A DNA stretch of 64,000 nt, from NCBI RefSeq assembly GCF_037392515.1, contig NC_090290.1:35471253-35535252 (forward strand), written 5' to 3'. This DNA is from Haliotis asinina (lineage: Eukaryota; Mollusca; Gastropoda; Lepetellida; Haliotidae). Within the stretch, counting starts at the first letter, position 1. Every line of letters begins with the position of its first letter. The notes beneath the pieces are model-generated. The model searched no databases and was not told the DNA's origin. It worked only from the letters and a program-made list of their open reading frames with translations. The position numbers and the translations under genes were made by a program. This document shows, piece after piece, positions 21,861 to 34,522 of the stretch.

Positions 21861-24313
21861 GCGTGCCCGATGGCTTCTCTTGGCCCATCAGTATAATGAA
21901 ATGTGGCGGATATTCAAAAACTATGAAAATATTTCTGTTTTGGATGACAACTTCTAGACAGTCTTTTTAGATGTAAAATGCATCATTGGAAAGTGATGTC
22001 CATGTTTCTGTTATAGAATGAACAACGAAAGACCTGAACACAGGAAAGAACTGTCATATTTCGTGAAACATGTGAAACTGTTATACATCGTAGGTAATAA
22101 TGATTGACAGTTATCATTTAATAGCTATGCATGTCCTCTTTCAAATAGTTGACAATTTTATCATGATGATCAAAGGTTGCATAACCTATGAAATATATAC
22201 TTTTTATTAGTTTAAATATCACTTTGTTTTTGATAATAGTAATTTCCCCCAAAAAATATACTTTATTATTGTTTGTATATACAGTTATTGACTTAAGAGT
22301 TAGTGAAATAAAAAATGTAAGTAAAATACATTGTTCCTTCTTGTTGCTGTTCAGTGGTACTGAGGTGTTGATGTCGTGCAATCACTCCGTGTGATGATGC
22401 AATGTGTTGCGCGGCATTGTTGCTGGTGATGTATTCCAGGCGCAATCAACCCAGGGTCACTGGAACACAGTTCCAGCTATCGCTTCGGGCGGTCTGTAAA
22501 CAATGGAGGACCAGAGAATCCAGTGATCAACATCATGAGCATGGCTCTACGCAAGAAGGATACGGTGACACGTGTCTCTTTTCAGTTGTACATTTACACC
22601 TATTTTGATGTCGTTGGATGTGTGAGTTTGGCTACACTGGACATATTTTAGTCATAAAAAACGCACATATGTGCTCAAAGATATTAATTAGTAAACTGAA
22701 TTTAACACATGGGCCGTGTTACGTGACATCACTATTTTATGCATAGGTATGTTAAACTGCATGAAGAATATGAATGTGAGAAACTGCTGGTGATCTGGGA
22801 AGCTTAATTTATTAAGTTGGACACTTGGAAGTTGAACAAAATTAGCAGCGTATCAAATCCTCCAAATGACGTTCGTGACTTAGCCGTAGCCATTCAACAT
22901 GCTTCCTATGCCCATTTGCTAGACGAAGCACTGTTGTTTTCTCTGCTCGCCGTTGTTATATCGTGAGTTTGTGACATTGTTGCTTGAACCTAGTCTGTGA
23001 AACAATGTATCCTAGAAAGCCAGTGCAAGACTAGAACATGAGTCAAGTCTTGATTTCCACAGTTTCAGTTTCTGAAAATTGAGAAATTTTAAGTCTCTGG
23101 ACTCGAGTTTAAATATATTTTATGATTATAATTTAGGGACTTTTATGTTAATTTCAGACGCAAGATTTTAGTCTACCGTGAACCCTGTCCGACATGTGGA
23201 AATGTAACATCAATGTGATTGACATTAATATGTTGTTGTGCCGTCTTCTTCTGGTCTCAGTGTGCTACTATTACAGTTTAGTTTACAGGAGTTAATTATG
23301 ACGGTCGCTGTATATAGCTGTTGCTGAGTGTGGCTTTAAAGAACAACAAACCATTAAACAATCATTGTTGTTATATTTCCAAATTTAGAAGGAATTTTAA
23401 AATGTATTTTTGTTTTTGCCGCTGCTACAGGCGTTCAGTTTACCCATGAATACAGATTTACGGCCCAGTTATCGACAAACAGTTTACAGTATCAAGCTAC
23501 GATTACACGTTGTCCTCTTCTGTAATCAGCTGGATAACCTGCCAGGGCCACATTGCGAGCTGTCCAAAGGAAACTTTATACACACTCTGTAATCAGGCGG
23601 AACTGCGGGATAGCATTTGACATGGATCTTTAGCCACATGATTGACAAGCACTATGTCCGAGGTTTTATATTTCGCAAATTGGCAAATCAAAGGCTTCAG
23701 CTCCGCCGTTTATCTCGACGTCGAGGTTGATTGTGATTCTGTGAAGATCAATATATTGCAAGTTTTTTCCCAGTGTATAATTGAGAAACACATTTATTGA
23801 TTTTTTACATGTTGTGTGAACACTACTGAAGGAAATGTGCGGGAAACGAACTCCAAACCGAAAATTGAAAAGTGGTTGTACTGATCTTTACGATTACTCC
23901 CTCTGAAAATTTGCACATTTGTTATTAGTTAACATGCACGTGGTGATGTCTTAATACACTGCCTTCTTATCCGATGACATCCATGGTATCACTCATATTC
24001 CGTTTGACAAACAGTCAAATTTTCACTCATTCCATTTCCGGGTCCTTGACCTTCACCTTTTGTAACCGGAAACAGGTACCAAAGTTTTGTTTTGTTTATT
24101 CTTTCTTTCGGCGATAAAGGTGCATGTTTAATCTTCACGTGTATCTTCAAAACGGTAAATTTTGCTCTTATCATTTCAACGGATGCGCATTATCGTCGAT
24201 GTCTTCCGGTCAAATGTCGTGAAATAAGTTAGCTGTACGCCGTAGAGTAGCGATCTTGAAGTTGATAATGAATGTTTGAATGATATCTATTTGACCTCTT
24301 AAACAGTACCTGG
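21861..24313. other. No gene recognised; one worn SINE and a SINE tail
   Basis: A decayed SINE-A lies at 22455-22600 on the minus strand (GCGGTCTGTAAACAATGGAG, CCAGTGATCAACATCATGAG). A SINE-like tail with TGCTGAGTGTGGCTTTAAA lies near 23325. The rest is AT-rich with no supported exon. Confidence 0.5.
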
Positions 24314-24317
24314 TTAA

Positions 24318-26313
24318 AGGGGCACTGATGCGGAGCGAATAATGCTTCTCGCTAACGGTCTAATTACGAAAGCAGACCGCAAATTGGTCAGCGCCCACTC
24401 CTTCGACCGTGACGGACAAAGGAACTGGGCTCCTGTCCATATTAGCAAAATTTCTTCACTTAAACAGTCAGGAGGCCGGATGCCCATCACATGCCATTTG
24501 TTTAAAAATATCCATGGTATTCCTTGTCTGATCGTAACCATATATCCCAGCAGTGTAGTTCTTTTCAGATGCTTGGATGGTATACTTACTGATCCAATTT
24601 GATCCTATTTCTGTGTTTTTAACCTCGATATTTAATCATGTTACATGAAAATATGATGTCTACAGGCACGTAGCAAGCCATTTGTTTCAGTACGGAAGAT
24701 TGCAAAGCTGTATATTTAGGTAGTTTTGAGTGTTGGTTGAGCTGTGATAGCAAATAGCATACGTAAAGTTTGGTAGCTATGGTAGCTACAATGGTTTATT
24801 ATTTATGATAATAAAACACACAGTTGATTTATTTGAATTCGTAAACAAAAAAACGATGACCTTGGCTTTGGTAGAGAAATCTGAAAATTGTCTTACGTAA
24901 AAAAAACTTATTTCACTTATTTACCAAAGTACACAGCAAATGCCTGTGTGTATTCCTTATGTAACGAAATTCCGTTGGTATCCTCAAAACAGTTTCAGCC
25001 CATAAGTGTTTTCAGGCTGCATGCGACACAGAGATTACATCTTCCTTGCTGTAACTCGCGTTTGATGGTGTAAACCTACACGTGTTATTTGTCATCATTC
25101 TCTTGATGGTCAATTCATGAATTTATAACAGGTATAATTAGTAGCAACACCACTTCGGTTACTCAACAAAGGTTCCCATTTGGCATTTCTCCTGTCTGGA
25201 GTAAATACTCAACATTATAAATTAAGGTCTGTAATGGCAAATGTATTGTATGTTATGTAATATGTGCATGTAAGTTTATCACCTGAGTTACAAAAACAAA
25301 CATCGATCAAAGGATTAACCGATAACACACTGATTGATTAATTACTTTTGTTCTTCTAGCGGATTTGTCAAAAGGCAGTGTGTGTAGATGACTACACCCT
25401 GTCGTAAAGTGTGAGTGCAAAAACAACATCCTCCCTTCAAAGAATTAACCACCCTTGCGTTGATTGATTGATTGCTCAATATTGGTCAACTAAATTACTT
25501 AGAATAGTGGACATCATACAATTAGTTGCCAGGTGTGCTATCTTGGGAGACCAATGAGAGGTTTATCTAGTTTTCACCAACGAAAGACGTGAAACGATGT
25601 GTTACTTTTTCGCAAATGAGACAGTTGTAAGACACGCGACACAGAGCAGGATTATTTACCAGCTGCAGATGAATGGAATACGATTTCTTTTACGTGGATA
25701 TTGATGGATACATTCCTGAACAAGGTAGTAGCCTGACACTGTTGCTATAAAAGTAGTCTGTTTTACGTTCATTATTTGCATTTTGTTTTAATTTATTTGT
25801 TGTAGCATTCAGCAGAATCTGTATGACAGAAAACACACACTAGATCGCGTATGTGTGTGAAATAGGATCCACATTGGCAATCTATACAATGTATAAATGT
25901 TGCTGTTATGTTAGAAATTTACTATGAGTATAAGCAAATCGTGTGTTCTTTTATTAATTTTCAGAATCATACAAATATGACAATAAACTAACTAGGGTTA
26001 TGAGGCAAAATATAGAGACGTACATTGGCTTCGTTATTTTTCCGTCCTAATAGTTTTTTACCATTTCTACCACTGGCAGATGATTAACTTTCAAAGTGTT
26101 TCATTTGTTTTCATAATACATTTGTAATGAAGTACAATTGACTTCACCTCAGTTTATATGTCTATAATTAAACTATCAATTGCGCTGACGGACTGCGCAG
26201 CAGAGGTCACGAACCAGTCACGAATTCTGGGATATCATCCGGGTACTCACGGGAGAAAAACAATAACAAAAGTTTACACCAGTCCACGGAAAATGCTCCG
26301 CATCAGTGCCCCT
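24318..26313. mobile_element. 2.0-kb non-autonomous DNA transposon, TTAA target site
   Basis: Perfect 19-bp terminal inverted repeats, AGGGGCACTGATGCGGAGC at 24318-24336 and its complement at 26295-26313, are flanked directly by TTAA at 24314-24317 and 26314-26317. A TTAA duplication is known for the piggyBac and Kolobok superfamilies; the AGGG start leans to Kolobok. No transposase-sized ORF lies inside (the longest, 24342-24602, is 86 aa and unknown), so it is a defective or non-autonomous copy. The identical termini suggest it is fairly young. Confidence 0.85.
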
Positions 26314-26317
26314 TTAA

Positions 26318-27215
26318 ATATCCCATGATGTCAGTTTTACGGGAGTGGTGACACAGACTCATATTTGTTGCGATTTCAAAAAGTCACTTAAATACATCAG
26401 ACCTTTAGATTATGTTGTGTTTAGCGGTCGTGGTGCGACAAGTGACACTGTCACTGTCAATGTCAATGTCAGTATGAGAGCGGAGAGTTAATTGTTTGAT
26501 TGTTCATTCACCATCTAATAGATGAACAAATAAAAACTTAAAACAGCTTTTTGCTCATAGGCTTAGTAATAGCACTTCTCGGGCATTTTGTCTTGTTGCA
26601 CATTTGACTAGATCCCAGGTTGTGGTTTCAGACAAATGCATTAAAAATGCGCCAGAATTGTGATCTAATCTTATGGTCTAAGATGAATTTTAGCTACAGG
26701 CCGACTATTTCCGATGGGTACAAATCTATAGATCGTGATCAAGTATCTGGTACAGAGAAAGACAGTCTTTGTTGGTTTGTATCCATCAGCCCAGACCTCT
26801 TTTCTGAAGTTTTATTGAGTATCTGCATGCATGAATTATCTGGGGAACTAGCTATAGGGAAAGCGTAAACATTATAAAGCTTGAATTTGCATGTGTCAGA
26901 TGGTAGAGTTGAGTTCAGATACAACTTTGTGTGGCATAGTCCATTCTTGCTAACATATACCTCCTTCATGTTCAACTGTTTTGTGTGCAAATACCCCCAT
27001 ACAGCTTTGTCTTTGTTGAGGTTGTTGTCAACACAATTCTTCAGTTACATTAATGAATACACCCATGTACCTCAGCATAGATATATACAAAGGGAAAAAT
27101 GTATTTTCACAATGCACAAAACATGTCTATCTAATAATATAACACATAATATTATGTGAAGAATATAGTATGGAAAAACTAAGCATTTATGTCATATTTT
27201 AGACCAGTTTGAATT
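26318..27215. other. Region before DNAJC28, no gene recognised
   Basis: No supported exon. ORFs of 82-92 aa at 26620-27159 overlap on both strands and show no splice support. Confidence 0.45.
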
Positions 27216-27350
27216 AACTGGGGCATTTTGACTACCCCCCTGGGGTGTTTTGACTACCTCCTTGGGGTGATTTTGACCAAATATCTGGGGCATTTTGATC
27301 AAATTTCCTGGGGCATTTTGTCGCTGGGGCGATTTGACTGGCACCCACCT
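27216..27350. repeat. Short degenerate tandem repeat upstream of DNAJC28
   Basis: About five to six units of roughly 22-25 bases with the core CTGGGGCATTTTGA, ending about 300 bases before the DNAJC28 start codon. Confidence 0.65.
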
Positions 27351-27659
27351 AAACACCTGCACACAAAATCAGCCATCTAACCCACTCAGTCATAACGGCT
27401 TCCACCTGCTATAAACTGCATAATTCCCAGTTCCTTCACACAAGAATTCTGACTTTACCACAGTTAGTGTTGTTACTCTAGGTTATGAATATTTTATATG
27501 AATTCCAAGCACTCCGTCTATGATTGTAGCTGACTGTGACACATGAAATGTGATTTTGCACCTTCACAAGGCTACATGGTCTTTGAGTTTTCAGATATGT
27601 TTGTATTCATAGCTGTAACAGAGGAATTATTTTCCAGGTGAAATGTGACGTACAGGACA

Positions 27660-30600
27660 ATGCTCCGCCGGTCAGTGTCTCTCCCTCTGTGTTTGCATGC
27701 CAGGCTCTTGCAAGGTGAACACTGGACATTGGTGAATTCCATGCTGAACAGACCATGTAACCATGGAAACTTGGACACATTCATCTTCTGTCACAATGGC
27801 AGAAATATCCGCCAGTGTCAGTTTTCGACATCGTCCAGTCTTGGGGTTGGGTACAAACTGAAGAACAACCTAAACGATTGCTTCTCCCTGCTGAATGTTT
27901 CGGCAGATGCTACATTAGCTGAAGTGAGAGAAGCATACATAAAATGTGCCAAGCTGTACCATCCTGACAGTGGATCAACAACTGCAGATCCTAAGAAGTT
28001 TTCACAAGTGAAGGAAGCTTACAAGGCTATACTGGTAGGAGTTACCTCCCTTACACTGTTTTCATCAACAGTATGTACTACAAGATAGTAATAATTGTAC
28101 TTAAGTCTCAAATTTTGCAAGGGGTGCCTTCAGTAGCCTAATGGTAGTAGTGTCAGCTTATCATGCTGAAGACCTGGGTTTGATTCTCCACATGGGCGCA
28201 TTTCAGGCGTCTGCTTCTGTGATGCTGCTGTAGTGTTGTTGAAAGCGGCATTAAACCGCACTCACTCACTGAATTTACGACCATGAATATTCTATGTGTT
28301 TCTTCATGGGATGTGTGACTGTAACAGAGGAAATTGGTATTTCTCAACAGTGCCTTTACTTCACTGTTTATAAACAGAGACACTGTTTCAAAATATATGT
28401 AACATGTTGTGAGGTAAATGGTATGTATCATGGGTATCTGTAACTTACACTTCTAAACCGGTCACAATTTTTAATGCGTATTGAAAGAAAGAAGGAAACA
28501 GTCTCACCCAACTGTCTTTTGAAATCTAATACATCGACATCTGAACCAAGTTGAACATTAAAATTTATGATGCTCGCTGCTTACTGTTTAAACATCTCTG
28601 CTAAAAAGTATACAGCAATATATCTGCCATGTCACATGATATTTAACATAATATTTTTGTACTGATGGTGACAGGAAAAGACTGTTTTAGCTGGTCAGTG
28701 AAAAAAATAACCAAAAAACCCACAGCCTTTAATTGTCACCCACACTTCCTACTTTCATAAACCAGGTGAAACAAATATTCAAGATATGAGTAATGAGAAT
28801 GCCTGTGATGTTAGTGGAATATATCTATGAGGGGCATAAAACTCACTCACTCACTCACTCACTCACTCACTCACTCACTCACTCAATCACTGTCTGTAAT
28901 ACGTCATGGCTGTGAAACTGCCAAATTATTTATGTTTCAACAAATTCTTATTTATCAAGGAACAAAGGAAGGAAGGTGAAGATTCTGAGAGGGAAGAAAC
29001 AGAGGAGGAAATTGACAAAATTGTCTTTGATATCAAACACACTGCACCACAACATCGTCAGTATCTGAGTTTTGAAGGCATAGGATCAGGAACCCCAATA
29101 CAGAGACAGAGAATATATCAGCAATATCGTGTTGCCAAGGCATCTGACAACGTCCATGACTACCGTGTTCAGCGTCTAGCCAATGAGGAAGAATCTGCTG
29201 TTGTCATCAAGGACAAGATTGAAGCCAAGAAAGCTAAGATAAGGTGAGTCAGCAGTCTAAGTAAACTTCGTCTCGGTGTATTCGTTACACTACATCACTG
29301 AGTCTAACAAAACCTTGTAGAAGGTCGCATCAGGTAACCTTTGAGCTACCAATGACGGTCCAATCAAATGTGAGATGGTTAAATATATTTAACCAATCAG
29401 ACAATGGCTACTATTTAGGGATCGGAGGGACTTTCAAAATGTTCAGGTCACCGACACAGATCTCTCCACAAACAAAACTCCGCATGTAACACAGTTATTT
29501 GACCTGCAGTATATACGCTTAGGGGTTTCTGTTGACATGGTTACCATTTGCTAATATATCTGCAAATTAACATCCTTGAATATTGTCAAAAACACTATTT
29601 TCAGCGACTGTTTGCTCACTGTTGTCATGGCAGTACGTACGCTGTGTGCATCACCCGGAAGCGATTGTATGCTAAATAGCATTTGGAGTCGTTCGTGTAC
29701 GAACCTTTTTGAGATAAAAAGTTCACGAGGGATGTGCGAATGTGCACTTTCGCGATTTGGTAAGCTCTGATTGGTCAATCTCAAAGGTTACCTGACGCGA
29801 CTTCCCATAAGGTTTCGTTAGACTCAGTGGTGGAGGGTAACGAAAAGTACTGAGGATAAGTTTACTTAGACTGCGTGAGTCAGAGACCTGTTGTTGATGA
29901 TGATACTCATTATGATCTGTTTGTTTAGCTTGCAGTTCTTTGTGAATAAATTTCCAGTAAATGAAGATGATCTTCCTTGTGTGAGTGAGCGAGTGAGTTT
30001 AGTTTTGCACCACACACAGAGTAATATACAGGTTTTATGATGACAGTCCTGAGATAATCAAGTCTGGACCAGACTAACCAGTCATCAACAGCATGAGCAT
30101 CAATCTATGCCTTTGGGATAAGTTAACACGTGTCAACTAAGTTCAAGCATGACCAACCGATCTCTTTAGTCACCTTTAGTATGAAGCCCATTTTTGGTGT
30201 CACCTGCTATGATATTGTTGGGATATTGCTAAAAGTGGTGTAAAATTAAACTCACTCACACCCATTATTTATAACTATTCCTGTTCAGTGTATTTTGCCT
30301 TGAAATTTGGTTTTGTTTATCTTATTCTGCACCCAGCAATGCCATAGAACGTCTTGTAGAAGACATGATTACTGACTCAATGAAGAACGGAGACTTTGAC
30401 AACCTGGCCTTGAAGGGGAAGCCCCTGGTATATGAGAATCGCAACCCACTGTTGGACATAGATACACACAACCTGAACAAGATCCTCATCAATAACGGGT
30501 ATGCCCCGGAGTGGATCACACTGCAGGGCGAGATCAGGTACACTTTTAATTCAATAATATATTCCAGGGGCAGAAACAACCCATTGATTGACAACCCAGT

Positions 30601-32563
30601 ATAGTGGGTTTTTTTTCTGTTGGGCAAGAAGATTTGTATATTATGTTGTACCAGTGTCCAATTGACTTTCCAATGTTAATTACGTTCTTTATTAAGTAAG
30701 CGAATATGAAAATTGGCTGGTATTGTAGAAAAAATTTCAGGGTGGGTGATTTTACATGTGCATCTGGCGTTATTTCCATCCCTGTATATTCATCACTGAC
30801 TCCATCCAATAAACAATTAGAAAATAGGATATTTATATGCATGCTCTTTCAGGCACTGGTAACTCATTTAAACCATTCCAGTGGCATGGTTACAGTTTAT
30901 CATAATACAAGGAATTTCAATCTGGCTTTGGTTGTTGAAATTCAAGTTTTGACATAGGTTTGTGACTGTGGCAAAACATTTATGACTCATTATGTTTGAC
31001 CACAGCTTGTAGTGTGAGAAAGCTGTTAAATTTAAGTTTATGTCACTTGAACACCTTCATGTGGTATAGCCACAGTGACCGGAACCCCTGATCAGGATAT
31101 TTGACAGCCAGAGTCTCTGTTTCATACATATAGTTGAAACCTGAGATGTAAATTTTGTCTGTTGATAATGCATGAATACCTGTGTTTCATTTCAGAATTT
31201 AAAAAAAATAACAAATAAATCTAAATTATATTAAGTAAAATAATGTCTTCAGTAGTATGTTCGTTTTGCATCCAGTGAAAATCTTGTTTAGAATTTGCCT
31301 TCAGCAATCCATGTTTGTTGTCAGAGGTGACTAATGGGATCTGGTAGCCAGGCTGATGCGTGTCATGGTATCCCAACTGTGTGCATTGGTGCTCATGCTG
31401 TTACTGTCTGGATTGTTTGGTCCAGACTCAATTATTAACAGATCACTGCCATGTAACAGGAATATTTCTGAGTGTGCCTTTAAACAACAAGCAAACAAAC
31501 ATCCATTCTCATGTCAAACAGTGTAAATTAACTTAAAAAACATTTCATTTCCATCCAAATGAGACTGACTGAATTATCTTGCTTGCTGACTTTTTCCACA
31601 CTTTATTATATCCCACTTGCATAGATGCTTATACTGTTGATCACTGGTCTGGTGCAGACTTGATTATTTACGGACTACTGCCATATACTGGAATATTGCT
31701 GAGTGTGGCGTTAAACAACCAACCAACCAAACATCTTAGTAACAGTGACATAGTATCTCTACTGAATTATGCAATTAAGTTTGCTTTCACACTATATTAT
31801 AGTGTATCCATGTTCAAGTTGTAAATTTAGTTTTAATCTTTTATTTCAAGCTTGTTGTTGACTTACATAGGATATTAGAAACTCTTTGAACTCATATATA
31901 TTGAACAACAAAAAGAAACACAGTTTCAAAAAAATGAAATGTTTATTTCTTCTATTTAAAATCAGAGATGTCTTTCTTTTGCTGTTCACAACACTGCTTG
32001 TCATAAGAGGCGAGTAACGGGATTGGGTGGTCAGGCTTGCTGACCACTGATCGATGCTCATGCTGTTTATCACTGGATTTCTGGTCCAGATTCCTAGGAG
32101 ATATCGTCTGATCTCCCACAAGCGATATCTTTGTTTGGGATGATAAGATTGTTTAGCTGACACAATTCATTTTCCTGTTTACAGGAAAGATATCACAGAG
32201 GCAAGGAAAAAACTGGCTGTCTTGAGAAGCAAGATGGGTTGTCCACCCTTTGATGCAGAGGATGCCAAAAAGTGGAAGCTGCAAACGTCTAAACACAGAG
32301 GCAGTGTCACAGATGTAAATTTCAAGGTGGACAAATTCAACATGATTGTCCCTTTCCTGGATAAACAGCTAGTGCGATACGATGCGGACCGGGACATTCG
32401 CCGTATTTATGACAATTGGCAGAAATATCTTCCTGACTCCCCAGAGGATACAGAAGTTATATATGATTCAAATTTTAAATGGCACCAATCACACTATCAG
32501 GTATCTCATGAGAGAATTAACTGGGCTGAAGTTTGGAGAAACATTAGAGCTGTGTTCAAATGA
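27660..32563 (+). CDS. DNAJC28: DnaJ homolog subfamily C member 28
   Basis: Four exons: 27660..28034, 28960..29243, 30337..30537, 32185..32563. Phases are 0, 2, 2 and the total is 1239 bases (412 aa), near the 388 aa I recall for the human protein. I start at ATG 27660; the frame is open 15 bases further up only from a GTG. The N-terminus (MLRRSVSLPLCLHARLL) resembles a mitochondrial presequence. The J domain spans about 71-125 with HPD at 101-103, for stimulating Hsp70. A TPQH-like block follows (TAPQHRQYLSFEGIG), then DUF1992 (IERLVEDM ... GDFDNLALKGKPL ... HNLNKILINNGYAPEW). The C-terminal block VDKFNMIVPFL matches the family. Donors are GTAGGA, GTGAGT and GTACAC. Introns hold SINEs and a transposon placed right after the exon 2 donor. 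The gene appears intact. Confidence 0.93.
28120..28270 (+). mobile_element. SINE-B in DNAJC28 intron 1
   Basis: Box-A-like TAGCCTAATGGTAGTAG, box B GGTTTGATTCTCC, and the tail GCGGCATTAAACCGCACTCA. Confidence 0.75.
28803..28884 (+). repeat. SINE tail fragment with (ACTC)n
   Basis: GTGGAATATATCTATGAGGG followed by 11 ACTC units, 75 bases before DNAJC28 exon 2. Confidence 0.75.
29252..29874. mobile_element. 623-bp inverted-repeat transposon at the exon 2 donor
   Basis: Terminal repeats GCAGTCTAAGTAAACTT (29252-29268) and its exact complement (29858-29874) extend inward as a looser inverted repeat of roughly 100 bases (GTCGC-TCAGGTAACCTTTGAG on both arms). Eight-base target duplication GTGAGTCA at 29244-29251 and 29875-29882. 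No coding capacity. An 8-bp duplication fits hAT or Merlin-type elements; the family is unsure. A related copy is at 49632-50201. Confidence 0.88.
29983..30265. mobile_element. Composite: SINE-A (minus) plus SINE-B 3' half (plus)
   Basis: 29983-30175 is SINE-A in reverse (CAAGTCTGGACCAGAC, ATGAGCATCAATC). 30182-30265 is the SINE-B 3' part in plus sense (GAAGCCCATTTTTGGTGTC to ACTCACTC). The two are fused tail-outward. Confidence 0.65.
30567..30696. repeat. Dispersed 130-bp repeat, copy 1
   Basis: Shares AACCCATTG, TGTACCAGTGTC and GACTTTCCAATGTTAATTA with 41603-41737. It begins 30 bases after the DNAJC28 exon 3 donor. Class unknown. Confidence 0.65.
31296..31501 (+). mobile_element. SINE-A in DNAJC28 intron 3
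   Basis: Keeps CTTCAGCAATCCATGTTTG, GGTGACTAATGGGATCTGG and TGGTCCAGACTCAATTATT, and ends in (AAAC)n-like AACAAGCAAACAAAC. Confidence 0.75.
31622..31731 (+). mobile_element. SINE-A 3' fragment
   Basis: From ATGCTTATACTGTTGATCAC to TGAGTGTGGCGTTAAACAAC, then AACCAACCAAAC. Confidence 0.75.
31990..32093 (+). mobile_element. SINE-A middle fragment
   Basis: TGCTTGTCATAAGAGGCGAG to CTGGTCCAGATT, ending about 90 bases before DNAJC28 exon 4. Confidence 0.7.
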
Positions 32564-32564
32564 T

Positions 32565-32567
<3 letters not shown>

Positions 32568-32599
<32 letters not shown>

Positions 32600-32626
32600 G
32601 TGATGGTGGTGGTGGTGATGATGATG

Positions 32627-32686
<60 letters not shown>
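32568..32686. repeat. (GAT)n microsatellite in DNAJC28 3' UTR
   Basis: About 40 trinucleotide units with a few GGT changes, starting six bases after the stop codon. Confidence 0.9.
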
Positions 32687-33207
32687 GTTGTAAAGTTGTG
32701 GTTGAGGAATGATATTGAAAATTGCCACAAATATTTCAGTACTGACGTGCGCATAATATACGACATTTGAAGAGTTACCTCCCATTGAATTCGGAAATTA
32801 TTTATTTACTACTTAAAGAAGGGTAAAGTATATGCTTAAATTAGTAATATTGTATTGAATCCGTATGTTAAACCAAGAACATGTAGCTAGTGAAACTGTA
32901 GGTAAAATATGTGAAATGAATGCATTTGTTTTATATGATATAATGAGCAATGCTGTGATAGAAAATGATTGAAAGTGGTATGCCTTCAGTGGTACAAGAG
33001 AGTGTTATAAAACTCTTGTACATTTCTGTATGTCTGGTCAGTGTTGACATGTGTTAATGTAAACTACATAAAAGAGGTTAAAAAACATCAAATTAGTCAA
33101 TGCGCCATGATATCTGTAATTTCTTTTTAGTGGCACATAATAATGTTAATAGTTATTATTGTGCAAGTGATTGTTTCCTTGTGCAAATGTGAAACATTAT
33201 GAATATT

Positions 33208-33213
33208 AATAAA
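33208..33213 (+). terminator. Candidate DNAJC28 poly(A) signal
   Basis: AATAAA about 645 bases after the stop codon. A candidate only. Confidence 0.4.
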
Positions 33214-33675
33214 TTATGAAAACAGTTTTATGTTATTTTCTCATTTAAGACCTTAGACTTCATAACTGTATTAATGCTCTATTGTATGTTGTGTTTCAGC
33301 TGCTATTACATCAGCATTCGAAATACTTAAGAGCTCGACCGTATGGGCTATGTTATTTTCAACACAGACTGCCAGATACTCAAATTCACCTGACTTATGG
33401 TCGGGATACAATTGAGACTAGTATATGAAGATATTCATCATTTTTCAGGATAATAAATCATTATTAATTCACTCACAAAATTATTGATGAATTCCATTTG
33501 GATGATAAAATATGGTGCTTGTCAAATATAAGTTATTTTGGGGCAGGTAAGTTTTGGTCAAGGCTGGCAAGATTTACATCTAACGCTGTGGTGAAATTTT
33601 TGAGTTTCATACCCTGATTGTATTCCAGCTAACAAGATGCTACGTTAGGGTCTGTCAACATATTGAGATATATAT
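33214..33675. other. Nothing recognised
   Basis: Unique AT-rich sequence between the DNAJC28 3' end and the minisatellite. Confidence 0.5.
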
Positions 33676-34215
33676 GTCTGGGTTTGACAAGCAGGCCCAT
33701 GGACGCAAACAAATATTACAGGGACAGTTCATGGACAGGTTTATGGACACATACACAGATATTATAGTACTTGATAGGCAGGTGTATGGACACAAACAAA
33801 TATTACAGTTATCGATAGACAGGTCTATGAACACAAAAATTATTACAGTGATCAAGAGGCAGGTTCATGGACACATACAAATGTTACAGTAATAAATAGA
33901 CAGGTTCATGGACACGAACAAATATTACAGTGACAGATAGGCAGTCTATGGACACAAACACATATAACAGTTATCGATAGACAGGTCTATGAACACAAAA
34001 ATTATCACAGTGATCAAGAGGCAGGTTCATGGACACATACACATATTACAGTAATAAATAGACAGGTTCATGGACACGAACAAATATTACAGTGACAGAG
34101 AGGCAGGCTATGGACACAAACACATATTACAGAAACAGATAGGCAGTCTATGGACACAAACAAATGTTACAGTGATCGATAGACAGGTTTATGGACACAT
34201 TAACTAATATTACAG
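33676..34215. repeat. About 40-bp minisatellite, roughly 13 units
   Basis: Unit core ATGGACACAAACAAATATTAC followed by AGTG and GATAGACAGGT, with variants (GAACACAAAAATTATTAC) that recur at regular steps, suggesting a higher-order period. Confidence 0.85.
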
Positions 34216-34389
34216 TGGGATAGTTAAGCGGCATAAATTTATATTCATATTTATTTTTGAGGGGCAGACCAACGGCTCTATGGACACATAAGGCTGAATT
34301 AGGACGTAAGTACTTCCGTTACCCTGGCGGATCAGTTGACACAACCTCGCTAAAATTTGGCTCATTTGTCAAAATGACAACGAGTTTTG

Positions 34390-34522
34390 CACGAGTGAGA
34401 TTAGTTTTATGCCGCTTCCAGTATTATTCCAACAATATCACAGCGATGACCCATATGGAAAATCGAACCTTGGTCTTTGGCGTGACGAGCGAGCGCCTTA
34501 ACCATATGGCTAACCCACCACC
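34390..34522 (-). mobile_element. SINE-B, minus strand
   Basis: Reverse complement shows box A TAGCCATATGGTTAAGG, CGCCAAAGACC and box-B-like GGTTCGATTTTCC. Confidence 0.75.

Noticed and set aside
21412-21888. 158-aa ORF on the minus strand
   Set aside because: Antisense to STMND1-like copy C exon 2 and the TG-rich flank; the plus strand has the conserved exon.
24342-24602. 86-aa ORF inside the TTAA element
   Set aside because: Too short and unlike known transposases; listed only as part of the element.
27645-27659. Start of DNAJC28 five codons earlier
   Set aside because: The codon there is GTG; the first ATG in frame is at 27660.
32489-32785. Poly-Ser/poly-His ORFs on the minus strand
   Set aside because: Translation of the (GAT)n repeat in the DNAJC28 3' UTR.
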